64,000 nt of DNA, taken from positions 1,550,001 to 1,614,000 of the forward strand of contig NC_013523.1 in NCBI RefSeq assembly GCF_000024985.1. Direction: 5' to 3'. The DNA is from Sphaerobacter thermophilus DSM 20745. Lineage in GTDB: Bacteria; Chloroflexota; Chloroflexia; Thermomicrobiales; Thermomicrobiaceae. This document shows positions 47,145 through 55,495 of the stretch, one piece after another (the stretch's first letter is position 1; each line of letters opens with the position of its first letter). The translations under genes and the position numbers were made by a program. The notes under the pieces were generated by a model. That model did not search any database. It saw only the letters and a program-made list of their open reading frames with translations, and was not told the origin of the DNA.

Positions 47145-47269
47145 ACCTTCGGGGCAGGGTGCGGCGCGCAGCGCCAATTCCCGACCGGCGGTGATAGCCC
47201 GCGAGCGGCGCAAGCCGCAGGATCCGGTGGAATTCCGGAGCCGACGGTATAGTCCGGATGGGAGAAGGT
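47145..47269 (+). promoter_or_regulatory. FMN riboswitch (RFN element)
   Basis: The aptamer is closed by ACCTTC (47145-47150) with GAAGGT (47264-47269). Conserved RFN blocks are all present in order: TTCGGGGCAGGGTG, AATTCCCGACCGGCGGT, AGCCCGCGAGC, GATCCGGTGGAATTCCGG, AGCCGACGGTATAGTCCGGATGG (quoted in parts). It binds FMN and normally switches off riboflavin synthesis or uptake genes. A factor-independent terminator follows directly, so control is by attenuation of the downstream ABC transporter genes. Confidence 0.95.
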
Positions 47270-47291
47270 TGCCACCTATCCCGCATGGCGC

Positions 47292-47313
47292 ACCCGAGGA
47301 GTCTTCCTCGGGT
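47292..47313 (+). terminator. Riboswitch-controlled attenuator
   Basis: ACCCGAGGA (47292-47300) pairs with TCCTCGGGT (47305-47313) around GTCT and is followed by TTTCTTG. It lies 23 bases after the FMN aptamer. Confidence 0.8.
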
Positions 47314-47441
47314 TTCTTGCTGTCCTACGAGCGCGACGCGGGTCCCCGAGGCTTGACAGAGATGGATCGGCCGCTGGCGCGGCCGCGCACGAGGTGCCCA
47401 TCAGCGGGGCGTTTCGTGGTGCCCTATCCGGAGCGAGGATC

Positions 47442-48329
47442 ATGGCTCGGACGGCCCGCACCGCTTGTGTCGAAGAAGCACCTGCATCCCCGATCCTGCG
47501 CGACGATCCCCAGGTCGCGCCGATCCGCGTGCCCGTGGAACGCGAGCGCAAGCGATCGTCGCCCGCGCGTGGAATCCCGCAGCGGGCAGCGCGGTGGCTG
47601 CCCGCGTTGGTACTGGGCCTGCTGGCGTTGGTGCTCTGGGAGGCGCTCAGCCGCTCTGGAACTGTCTCCTCCTTTCTCCTCCCGGCACCGGGTGACGTTG
47701 CCGAGACGTTCGCCCGCGCGCTGCGCAGCGGCCTGCTCTGGCGCTATGCGCGCGTGACGCTGGTTGAGAGCCTGGCAGGGTTTGCGCTGGGCACCGCCGT
47801 GGCCCTCCCGACCGGCTACGCCATCGCCCGGAGCCGGCTGCTGTCACGCGCACTGGAGCCCTACCTCGCCGCCAGCCAGGCGCTGCCCGCAATCGCACTG
47901 GCGCCACTGCTCGTCATCTGGCTCGGCTACGGCCTGCGCGCCGTGGCGGTTCTCTGCGCCCTCATCGTCTTCTTCCCGATGGTGGTCAACACCGCGCTCG
48001 GCCTGCGCACGCTCGACCCGGAGCCCGTCGACGCCGCGCGGGTAGACGGCGCGGACCGATGGAGCCTGCTATGGCACATCGAGCTGCCTCTGGCGTTGCC
48101 TAGCATCTTGGCCGGGATGCGCACCGGCCTCACCCTCTCGATCACCGGAGCGGTCGTCGGTGAGTTCGTCCTGGGCGACCGGGGGCTGGGCGGGCTGCTC
48201 ATCATAGCCCGCGGCAACTTCGACACGCCGCTCGTCTTCGCGACGCTGCTGATGCTGGTGATGCTCGCGGCGGCGATGTACGGCATCGCGCGCCTGGTCG
48301 AGCGTTGGTTGTCATACGTGGAGGAGTGA
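47442..48329 (+). CDS. ribX: ABC permease of riboflavin uptake, RibX-like
   Basis: From ATG 47442 (AGGA four bases upstream) the product is 295 residues with about six transmembrane segments. The EAA loop typical of ABC permeases reads EPVDAARVDGADRWSLLWHIELP. It belongs to the SsuC/ThiX-like group. The FMN riboswitch just upstream and the NMT1-type binding protein just downstream identify it as RibX of the RibXY riboflavin transporter reported from Chloroflexi genomes. No ATPase gene is linked, so an ATPase encoded elsewhere would be needed. An in-frame ATG at 47394 is the alternative start. Confidence 0.82.
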   Translation: MARTARTACVEEAPASPILRDDPQVAPIRVPVERERKRSSPARGIPQRAARWLPALVLGLLALVLWEALSRSGTVSSFLLPAPGDVAETFARALRSGLLWRYARVTLVESLAGFALGTAVALPTGYAIARSRLLSRALEPYLAASQALPAIALAPLLVIWLGYGLRAVAVLCALIVFFPMVVNTALGLRTLDPEPVDAARVDGADRWSLLWHIELPLALPSILAGMRTGLTLSITGAVVGEFVLGDRGLGGLLIIARGNFDTPLVFATLLMLVMLAAAMYGIARLVERWLSYVEE

Positions 48330-48330
48330 G

Positions 48331-49350
48331 ATGGAACCGCGGGGGAGAGGGCGTGCACGGCTTGCAGGACGGTCTCGGCTACTGACGCTGCTGCTCGTCG
48401 CGGCGCTGATAATCGCCGCCTGCGGCAGCGATGCCGAGGCACAGCCTGAACGTGACGTCACCATCGGGCTCGGCTACGTGCCCAACATCCAGTTCGCCCC
48501 GTTCTACGTCGCCGACGCGCTGGGCTACTACAAGGATGAAGGCTTGAACGTGACCTTCCGCCACCACACGGTCGGCGAGGACCTCTTCGGCGCCATCGTC
48601 GCCGGGCAGGAGGACATCATCTTCGCCGCGGGCGACGAGGTGCTGCAGGCCCGTAGCCGCGGCCTCGACCTCGTCTACGTGGCGCAGGTCTGGAACCGCT
48701 ACCCCGTCGGGCTGATCGTCCCGGCCGACTCGGATATCCAGAGCGTCGCGGATCTCCCCGGCCATACGGTCGGGATCCCCGGCAAGTTCGGCGCAACCTA
48801 CATCGGCCTGCTCGCCATGCTGAAGGCCGCCGGGTTGGCCGAGGAGGACGTTGATATCCAGAGCATTGGCTTCACCCAGGTCCCGGCGCTGCTGGAAAAC
48901 CAGGTCGATGCCGTCATGGGCTACCTCAACAACGAGCCGCTCCAGCTCGAGAAGGCAGGGCTGCCGGTTCGCACGATGGCAGCCGCGGACGCGCAACCGC
49001 TCATCTCGAACGGGCTGGTCGTCCTGCGTGAGTATCTCGATTCCAACCCAGACGACGTCCGCGCGGTGATCGCCGCGACGCTCAAGGGGGTACAGTACAC
49101 CCTTGACAACCCCGAAGAGGCCGTCGACCTGAGCAAGGACTACGTGCCCGGCCTCGACAGCGAAGCGAACGCCGCGGACGCTCTGGCCGTGCTCCAGGCC
49201 ACCCTCCCGCTCTGGCAGACCAGCGGCACGATGGGCGAGACCGACCCGGCCGCCTGGGAGTCGATGGCGCAGTTCCTCGACGAGATCGGGCAGCTCGGCG
49301 GCCCCGTGGACGTGACGGAGGCGTTCACCAACGAGTACCTGCCCGAGTAA
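48331..49350 (+). CDS. ribY: Solute-binding lipoprotein of riboflavin uptake, RibY-like
   Basis: The 339-residue protein has a signal peptide ending in LIIAAC (lipobox). An NMT1/THI5-like domain begins LGYVPNIQFAPFYVADALGYYKDEGL in parts. The ATG is one base after the permease stop and GGAGGAG lies just upstream. In this family flavin or pyrimidine-like compounds are bound; control by an FMN riboswitch argues for riboflavin. A 12-bp perfect hairpin 51 bases past the stop ends the transcript. Confidence 0.85.
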   Translation: MEPRGRGRARLAGRSRLLTLLLVAALIIAACGSDAEAQPERDVTIGLGYVPNIQFAPFYVADALGYYKDEGLNVTFRHHTVGEDLFGAIVAGQEDIIFAAGDEVLQARSRGLDLVYVAQVWNRYPVGLIVPADSDIQSVADLPGHTVGIPGKFGATYIGLLAMLKAAGLAEEDVDIQSIGFTQVPALLENQVDAVMGYLNNEPLQLEKAGLPVRTMAAADAQPLISNGLVVLREYLDSNPDDVRAVIAATLKGVQYTLDNPEEAVDLSKDYVPGLDSEANAADALAVLQATLPLWQTSGTMGETDPAAWESMAQFLDEIGQLGGPVDVTEAFTNEYLPE

Positions 49351-49400
49351 CGGGCCGTCCGGTCACTCCGGGGAACACAGCCGCCCCCGGCACAACGTCT

Positions 49401-49442
49401 GCGCGGGCAACGGCGTGCGCGAGCGCGCATCGTTGCCCGCGC
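49401..49442 (+). terminator. Terminator of the rib operon
   Basis: GCGCGGGCAACG (49401-49412) pairs perfectly with CGTTGCCCGCGC (49431-49442). A second TGCGCG/CGCGCA stem sits inside the loop. Confidence 0.7.
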
Positions 49443-49462
49443 ACTCGTATGGGGCGGCCACG

Positions 49463-49963
49463 ATGAACACTGATCGGCTGTTCGAACCGCTGACCGAGTC
49501 CGACTTGCAACCCCTGCGAGAGATCGCGCTGGCGGAGCATTCCGCGTTCTTCGCGCGGAATCCGTACCTGGAAGCGGCTTATGCCGGTCACCTGATCGGG
49601 ATCTGCCTCTGCCAGGGCGCCGCGTCACACTATCTTGACCCGAGGATCGGTGTGAAGGACTTCGATATCTGGTTCTTCTACCGGGAGGACCCACGCGCTC
49701 GTATTCCCCACCGCGCCCGGAAGCGCGTCCCCGACGGCCCGAAGGGCCGCCCGATCGATTTCCTCCGGAGAGCGATCCCGGCGCCCGAGGCTGAACGCTA
49801 TGCTGATGACCCTGCGGGGGCGATCATGGCGTACCTGCTCCAGCGGGATACGGCGACTAAACGCGCCCTCCTGCAGAAGGCTGTCGTCGGCCTCGCCCCC
49901 GACGCCCTCTTCGGGCGAATCCTCTGGCGCGGCACCGAGGATCACGCGGCTTCCGGCGGGTGA
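49463..49963 (+). CDS. Unrecognised protein with a nucleotidyltransferase-like segment
   Basis: From ATG 49463 the product is 166 residues. I cannot name a family. The segment CQGAASHYLDPRIGVKDFDIW in the first third has a small-residue helix followed by DxD-type acids (KDFDIW), reminiscent of the active site of MNT/aminoglycoside-type nucleotidyltransferases. The rest is basic then helical and Ala-rich. The ribosome binding site is weak. It overlaps at its 3' end with a small antisense membrane ORF by 22 bases. Confidence 0.65.
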   Translation: MNTDRLFEPLTESDLQPLREIALAEHSAFFARNPYLEAAYAGHLIGICLCQGAASHYLDPRIGVKDFDIWFFYREDPRARIPHRARKRVPDGPKGRPIDFLRRAIPAPEAERYADDPAGAIMAYLLQRDTATKRALLQKAVVGLAPDALFGRILWRGTEDHAASGG

Positions 49964-50127
49964 ACCTTGGCGACGGGAAACAACGTGCGCGGCCGCTCAC
50001 CGGGCTGCGCTCCCGGCGTCCCCGGATCCCGATGACCGGGATCAGCCTCCACGACAGGCAGCACGGCCATCGGCCCCACCAAGACCAGCCACAACGCCAC
50101 CAGTATTACGATTGCAACCATCACCAT
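49942..50127 (-). CDS. Small single-pass membrane protein
   Basis: ATG 50127, six bases after GGAGGG, opens a 61-residue frame. It has an N-terminal transmembrane helix (about 3-25, MVMVAIVILVALWLVLVG) followed by a Pro/Gly/Glu-rich soluble tail. A good ribosome binding site plus a clear hydrophobic helix make it more than a chance frame. Function unknown. It converges with the unrecognised + strand gene, sharing 22 bases. Confidence 0.5.
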   Translation of the reverse strand: MVMVAIVILVALWLVLVGPMAVLPVVEADPGHRDPGTPGAQPGERPRTLFPVAKVHPPEAA

Positions 50128-50266
50128 AGCGGGCCCTCCATGCGCCGTCGTCCTGCTCTGCCGGCCGCCCCACTGCGTCCGACACTTCTAGCCTAGGCCC
50201 GGCGAATGACAACCGATTGACACGTCTGTCACGAAACGGTGAACTACCGCTCTATTTCGCCGCCCG

Positions 50267-50295
50267 TTGACGGGTCTACCTGACCCTTCTATAAT
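50267..50295 (+). promoter_or_regulatory. Sigma-70-type promoter for the solute-binding protein gene
   Basis: TTGACG (50267-50272), 17 bases, TATAAT (50290-50295). Near-consensus. The leader to GTG 50382 is about 80 bases. Confidence 0.72.
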
Positions 50296-50381
50296 CCTGA
50301 CGTCATACCGCGCCGCATTGGTTCTTGTGCTCCCATCCCCGCACGCGCGCTGCGGTGGCGTCCGCTTGCAAGGAGCACCGC

Positions 50382-52160
50382 GTGGTCGCTTCCCGCTGCT
50401 GGACGCGGGTTATTCTCCCGCTGCTCTGTCTCACGCTGATCCTGCCGGGGTGCACGGTCCGTGGTGGCACCGCCACCGCTCCGCCAGAGGCAACGGCGAC
50501 GATCAATGCGCTCCCCACTACTGACCCGACTGCGGCGACGCCGGAATCCGGCGGCTCGCTCATCATCGCCATCCCGGAAGAGCCGGACACCCTCAATGTC
50601 AGTCTCACCACCCAGCGCGCCGCACGCTGGGTTATTAGCAGTCTCAACGCGCGCCTCATCCGCGTGCGCAGCGACGGCACACTCGAACCTCAGCTCTTGC
50701 GTGAGGTCCCGACTCCCGAGAACGGCGGCATCACCGAAGACGGCCGCGTCTACACCCTGCGCTTCCGCGAGGAATTGCGCTGGTCCGACGGAGAACCGCT
50801 CGACGCCCGCGACTTCCAGTTCACCTGGCAGGCCCTCACTCACCCGTCATACCCCGCCACCGACCGGAGCGGCTGGGAGCAGATCGAGTCAGTCGAGATC
50901 AGCGCCGACTACCTGACCGCCACGGTGCGCCTGCGCGAGCCCTCGGCGTCGTTCCTCGAGACGGTCCTGGCCGGATCCAGTGACAGCAGCGCTGGGCTCC
51001 TCCTGCCCGCGCACGCACTGGAAGAGACGTCGCCCCAGGACATCCCCACCTCCGGCTTCGGCCAGGAGACCTACGTCGGGAGCGGCCCCTTCCGCCTCGA
51101 ACGCTGGACCGAGGGCGAGCAACTGGTGGTGGAGAGGAACGAGCACTTCGTCGGACCAGAGCCGCGCCTGGAGCGCATCGTCTTCCGGTTCGTCCCCGAC
51201 CCACGCCAGGCGATCAACTATCTGACCACCGGCGAGGTGGACTTGGCGGTCGATCTCCCCGAGACGGCCCTCCCCGACCTGGCGCAGGCACCGAATGCGT
51301 CCTACCTGCTGACACCCCGCGGGGGCGCCGTCGCGTCGTACGCCTTCAACCTCAACGACCCCGACGCACTCGACGAGCCTCACCCGCTCTTCAGCGACCC
51401 GGCGGTACGACTGGCCATCGCGCTGGGATTCGACCGGCTCACGGTAGTGAAGGAGTTACTGTTTGATCAGACGACCGTCGGGATCACGCCCCTCGATCAC
51501 ACGCCCTGGCAGGATCCTACCCTCGCCGCCTACCCCTTTGATCCGGTACAGGCGGCGCGTGTGCTGGACGCGGCTGGGTGGACCGTACAGCCCGACGGTA
51601 TCCGCGCCCGCGACGGCGTCCGACTCAGCTTCACCCACACGACCACCCTCGGGGAGGACCCAGATTCCGTGCTGCGCCGCCAGATCCAGGAGGCGTTCAT
51701 CGAGGACATGCGCGCCATCGGGATTGAGGTGCGGCCCCACAACTACCCGCTGGTGCAGATCGAAGGGCCGCGGGGCGTGCGCGCCACCCGCCGCTTTGAC
51801 ATGATCGACCTCATCGACGAGCGGCGCGGCGGACCCGAGAAGCTCGTCCGGTTGTTCGCCAGCGACGCGATCCCGACAGCGGCCGACCCCACCGGCGGCA
51901 ATGCCATGGGTTACGTCAACTCCGACGTCGATCAACTTCTCGAAGCCCAGGCCCGGGAGCTGGATCACACTGAGCGCAGCCGCAAGATCGACCGCATCCA
52001 GCGGCAGATCCACGAGGATGTGCCGCTCATCCCGATTTACGCCCACCTGGAGATCGATGTCAGCCGCCGTTACGTGCAGGGACTCGACCCCGGCCCAGTC
52101 TCCGGTCTCTGGTGGAACCCTGAGGAGTGGTGGGTCAACCGCAGCGAGGCCATCGACTAG
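50382..52160 (+). CDS. Extracellular solute-binding lipoprotein, family 5 (peptide/nickel type)
   Basis: From GTG 50382 (AAGGAG seven bases upstream) the product is 592 residues. The signal peptide ends in LILPGC, a lipobox. The family 5 SBP fold is shown by SLIIAIPEEPDTLN at the start, LRFREELRWSDGEPLDARDFQFTWQ in parts, and a C-terminal RSRKIDRIQRQIHEDVPLIPIY. No permease or ATPase lies beside it on this strand, so it is an orphan binding protein or serves a transporter encoded elsewhere. Ligand unknown. Confidence 0.9.
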   Translation: MVASRCWTRVILPLLCLTLILPGCTVRGGTATAPPEATATINALPTTDPTAATPESGGSLIIAIPEEPDTLNVSLTTQRAARWVISSLNARLIRVRSDGTLEPQLLREVPTPENGGITEDGRVYTLRFREELRWSDGEPLDARDFQFTWQALTHPSYPATDRSGWEQIESVEISADYLTATVRLREPSASFLETVLAGSSDSSAGLLLPAHALEETSPQDIPTSGFGQETYVGSGPFRLERWTEGEQLVVERNEHFVGPEPRLERIVFRFVPDPRQAINYLTTGEVDLAVDLPETALPDLAQAPNASYLLTPRGGAVASYAFNLNDPDALDEPHPLFSDPAVRLAIALGFDRLTVVKELLFDQTTVGITPLDHTPWQDPTLAAYPFDPVQAARVLDAAGWTVQPDGIRARDGVRLSFTHTTTLGEDPDSVLRRQIQEAFIEDMRAIGIEVRPHNYPLVQIEGPRGVRATRRFDMIDLIDERRGGPEKLVRLFASDAIPTAADPTGGNAMGYVNSDVDQLLEAQARELDHTERSRKIDRIQRQIHEDVPLIPIYAHLEIDVSRRYVQGLDPGPVSGLWWNPEEWWVNRSEAID

Positions 52161-52252
52161 CGCGCCGGCGAAGACGACCGGGTCGTCCCCGGCTGGAGTA
52201 CCCGGCGTGCGAGGACGCACCCGTGGTGCCGCCCGTGCCCGTGGGATCGCCT

Positions 52253-53152
52253 CTATTGACGCGTTGCGGTCAACACTCGTGCCCCGTCTGCCTCGACTGG
52301 GAGGTCGAGCGCGGTCCCGGCCACTCCGTGTTCGGAGGCGGCGTTCTGGAGAGCGATCCGCACCGCCTCGGCGGCAGCCGGCTCGGCCAGGGCCAGCACG
52401 GACGGTCCGGCGCCGCTGAGGCACGCGCCGTAGGCCCCTGCCTCACGGGCAGCCGCGATGAGGTGCGGAAGGTAGGGGAAGATCCGCGCACGGTACGGTT
52501 GGTGCAGGCGGTCGTCCATCGCCTCGGCAAGGTGCTCGAAGTGCCCCTCCACCAGCGCCAGGACCAGCAGCGCGCAGCGCGCGGCGTTGGCAACCGCATC
52601 AGCGCGAGGCACAGACTCGGGCACCACCGCGCGCGCCTCCCGCGTGAGCGCCGTTTGCTCCGGTACGAAGACGACCGCACGCAGCGGCCGCGCCAGCTTC
52701 AGCGGACGGTAGAGCCAGCCTGTCGCCGTCGGGACCGCCAGCGCCACGCCCCCGTAGAGCGCCGCGGCGACATTGTCCCCGTGGCCCTCCGCCTCGCAGG
52801 CAAGCCGCAGCAGCGCCGCTCGATCCAGGGGATCGCCCAGCAGTCGGTTGCCGACCAGCATCCCGGCCACGAGCGCGGCAGCCGAACTGCCCAAGCCACG
52901 CGCCACCGGGATGTCGCTCCGCACCCGGAGCCGACAGCCCGGGCACGGCCGCCCCACCGCCGACGCGACGCGTCGCAGGCCGTCGAGGACGAGGTCACCG
53001 CCGCCGCGCAGATCGGGGCCCTCCAGTACGACCGGCTCCCCTTCGGCCGGCTCGGCGTCGACCTCCAGATAGAGCCCGACCGCGATCGCCAGAATGTCGA
53101 AACCAGGGCCGAGGTTGGCCGACGAGGCCGGGACGCGGACACTAAAGGACAT
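52253..53152 (-). CDS. thrB: Homoserine kinase
   Basis: The 299-residue GHMP kinase phosphorylates homoserine in threonine synthesis. It has an N-terminal VRVPASSANLGPGFD segment and the ATP-binding motif PVARGLGSSAAA (about 83-94). The C-terminal GAYGACLSGAGPSVLAL is the third GHMP motif. The ATG lies inside the end of thrC (11-base overlap) with GGGAG upstream. It converges with the solute-binding protein gene. Confidence 0.95.
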   Translation of the reverse strand: MSFSVRVPASSANLGPGFDILAIAVGLYLEVDAEPAEGEPVVLEGPDLRGGGDLVLDGLRRVASAVGRPCPGCRLRVRSDIPVARGLGSSAAALVAGMLVGNRLLGDPLDRAALLRLACEAEGHGDNVAAALYGGVALAVPTATGWLYRPLKLARPLRAVVFVPEQTALTREARAVVPESVPRADAVANAARCALLVLALVEGHFEHLAEAMDDRLHQPYRARIFPYLPHLIAAAREAGAYGACLSGAGPSVLALAEPAAAEAVRIALQNAASEHGVAGTALDLPVEADGARVLTATRQ

Positions 53153-54404
53153 CTCCCAGGATCTCCTCCAGCGCAGCCGGCGTTGGGTCGATCACCTGCG
53201 GCGGGTTGGCCAGCGGGTGGTTCGCCGCGTCCGGTCCGAGGTGATAGTCCATGACCGCATCGGTGTCTTTCATAAGGTGGCCGGTCAGGATTCCGGCAAC
53301 GCTCGCGCCGACCGGGATCACCCCGTCCGAAACGAGCTGGCGCAGTCCCGCCAGTGTCGCCGCGGAGGCCGGCTCGCAGCCGATGCCTGCGCGGTCGATC
53401 CGGGCCTTCGCCTCCATGATCGCCTCGTCGGACACGGCCGCGACGACCCCATTCGTAAGGTCGATGGTGCGCCGTGCCTTCGAGTAGCTGACCGGATCGC
53501 CGATGCGGATGGCCGTCGCCACCGTCTCTGGCGTCACCGGATGGTACTCACGGAATCCCGCGCGGTACGCCTCGTAGAACGGCGCGGCGCCGGCTGCCTG
53601 AATCACCGCGACCCGCGGCAGCCGTCCGATTACCCCGGCCTCGTGCAGCTCGGTGAGCGCCTTGCCGACCGCGGACGTATTCCCCAGGTTTCCACCTGGG
53701 AGGACGATCCAGTCGGGCGGCTCCCAGCCCATCTGGTGCAGCAGCTCGAAGACGATCGTCTTCTGTCCCTCCAGCCGGAACGGGTTGATCGAGTTGAGGA
53801 GGTAGATGCCGTAGCGTCGCGCCGCGTCCTGCACCAGCGCCATGGCTGCGTCGAAATTGCCCCGGATCTGCACGATGCGGGCGCCGTAGGCGATCGTCTG
53901 GCCGAGCTTCGCCGCGGAGATCTTCCCCTCAGGGATGAAGACGATCGCAGGCAATCCCGCCGTAGCGGCGTACGCCGCCACCGAGGCCGAGGTATTCCCG
54001 GTCGAGGCACAGGCCACGATCTGCGCCCCCACCCACAGCGCGTGGCTGGTGGCGACGGTCATGCCCCGGTCCTTGAACGAGCCGGTCGGGTTCTCGCCCT
54101 CGTGTTTCAGCACCAGGCGCGCGACGCCCGCCCAGGCCGCCAGGCCGGGAACCTCGTAGAGATTGGTGTTCCCTTCGGGCTTCGTGACGATCGTCGCGTC
54201 GGGAAGGGGCGGCAGGAGCTCGCGGTAGCGCCAGACGCCGCTCCGCTCGATTCCAGTGAGCGCCGTCAGGCGGCGATCGAAGCCCGAACGGTCCAGCGCT
54301 CCGGTGCGCTCGATGACGACGTCGAGCAGACCACCGCACTGGCAGCGCGTGACCAGCCGGTCAGCCGGGTACGTCTCCCCGCAGTCTACGCAGCGCAGGT
54401 GCAC
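53142..54404 (-). CDS. thrC: Threonine synthase
   Basis: Starting at GTG 54402-54404 (GAGGGG upstream) the product is 420 residues; an in-frame ATG at 54449 would add 15 unlikely residues. An N-terminal zinc-ribbon-like CVDCGETYP...CQCGG is followed by the PLP fold. The cofactor lysine is in GSFKDRGM, and the glycine-rich phosphate loop is GGNLGN. It converts O-phosphohomoserine to threonine. The order thrC-thrB with an 11-base overlap indicates one operon; no aspartate kinase or hom gene is in the window. Confidence 0.95.
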   Translation of the reverse strand: MHLRCVDCGETYPADRLVTRCQCGGLLDVVIERTGALDRSGFDRRLTALTGIERSGVWRYRELLPPLPDATIVTKPEGNTNLYEVPGLAAWAGVARLVLKHEGENPTGSFKDRGMTVATSHALWVGAQIVACASTGNTSASVAAYAATAGLPAIVFIPEGKISAAKLGQTIAYGARIVQIRGNFDAAMALVQDAARRYGIYLLNSINPFRLEGQKTIVFELLHQMGWEPPDWIVLPGGNLGNTSAVGKALTELHEAGVIGRLPRVAVIQAAGAAPFYEAYRAGFREYHPVTPETVATAIRIGDPVSYSKARRTIDLTNGVVAAVSDEAIMEAKARIDRAGIGCEPASAATLAGLRQLVSDGVIPVGASVAGILTGHLMKDTDAVMDYHLGPDAANHPLANPPQVIDPTPAALEEILGDVL

Positions 54405-54444
54405 CTCGAAGTCCCCTCTCGCTCCCCCGTGCTTACATAGCGAC

Positions 54445-54467
54445 GGCACAGGCGGAACGCCTGTGCC
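54445..54467 (-). terminator. Terminator of the dipeptide-type ABC operon
   Basis: GGCACAGGCG (54445-54454) pairs perfectly with CGCCTGTGCC (54458-54467) around GAA. It lies between the last ABC permease gene and thrC, both on the - strand. Confidence 0.6.
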
Positions 54468-54500
54468 GCGCTGGATACCATTGTACCGCGTTCCGTGCGG

Positions 54501-55460
54501 CTAAAGCGTGTGCTGGGGATCGATCGCGTCCCGCAGCCCGTCCCCGATGTAGTTGATGCTCAACACCGACAGGAAGATTACCAGCCCGGGGAAGAGCACG
54601 AGGTGGGGCGCGATCTCGATGTACTCCTGCCCCTCATAGAGCAGCCGGCCCCACGTCGGCGTGTCCGGCGGGAAGCCCAGGCCGAGGAAGGAGAGGGTCG
54701 ACTCGGTGATGATCGCCGAGCCGACGCCGAGCGTCGCGGCCACGATCACCGGGCTGAGTGCGTTGGGCAGGATGTGCCGGAAAATGATGCTCGCGGTCCC
54801 CGCGCCCATGCAGCGCGCCGCCTCGATGAATTCCTTCTCCTTGAGAGACAGGAACTCCGCGCGCACCAACCGCGCGACCGGCATCCACGACAGGACCCCG
54901 ATGACACCCACGATCAGGATGAACATCCCGATCAGCACGCCGAATGTCTTCTGCATCGGGTCCCGGAAGAGATAAATCACCAACAACAGGAGCGGCAGGG
55001 TCGGCAGCGCCAGGAAGAGGTCCGTCAGGCGCATCAGCGACGAGTCGATGAAACGCCCGAAGTAGCCGGAGATCGCCCCGATGAGCGTGCCGAGAAAAAT
55101 CGACACGAGCATGGCGACGACCCCAACCGAGATGGACACCCGGCCACCCCACAGGATGCGCGCGAAGACGTCATGGCCCAGGATGTCGGTCCCCATAGGG
55201 TGCTTGCTCGACGGTCCCTGCAATGCAGCCGCCACGTCGATGCTGGTCGCGCTCTGATCCCACAGGAACGGCCCCACGATGGTTGCCACGATGAAGAACA
55301 AGAGGACGAACGTGCCGGCGAGCGCCAGCTTGTGGCGACGGTACTGTCGCCAGGCGTTACTCCAGAGTGAACGCGGCTTTTTCGCCGTCAGCGCGCCCAC
55401 CTCGGCGAGTGTGTCGGCCCTCGATGCCGACTGAACCCTGGACTCCGTCACCTCAGACAT
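54501..55460 (-). CDS. ABC permease, DppC/OppC type
   Basis: The 319-residue protein has six hydrophobic segments: an N-terminal one (about 45-67) followed by the permease core with the EAA loop EFIEAARCMGAGTASIIFRHILPN. The motif HPMGTDILGHDVFARILWGGRVS is diagnostic for the DppC/OppC group. It is the last gene of the operon SBP-DppB-DppC. ATP-binding DppD/DppF partners are absent. ATG 55458-55460. Confidence 0.92.
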   Translation of the reverse strand: MSEVTESRVQSASRADTLAEVGALTAKKPRSLWSNAWRQYRRHKLALAGTFVLLFFIVATIVGPFLWDQSATSIDVAAALQGPSSKHPMGTDILGHDVFARILWGGRVSISVGVVAMLVSIFLGTLIGAISGYFGRFIDSSLMRLTDLFLALPTLPLLLLVIYLFRDPMQKTFGVLIGMFILIVGVIGVLSWMPVARLVRAEFLSLKEKEFIEAARCMGAGTASIIFRHILPNALSPVIVAATLGVGSAIITESTLSFLGLGFPPDTPTWGRLLYEGQEYIEIAPHLVLFPGLVIFLSVLSINYIGDGLRDAIDPQHTL

Positions 55461-55495
55461 TGCTCTCTGCCTCCTCGGAGCGGCGAACCGCGCGG

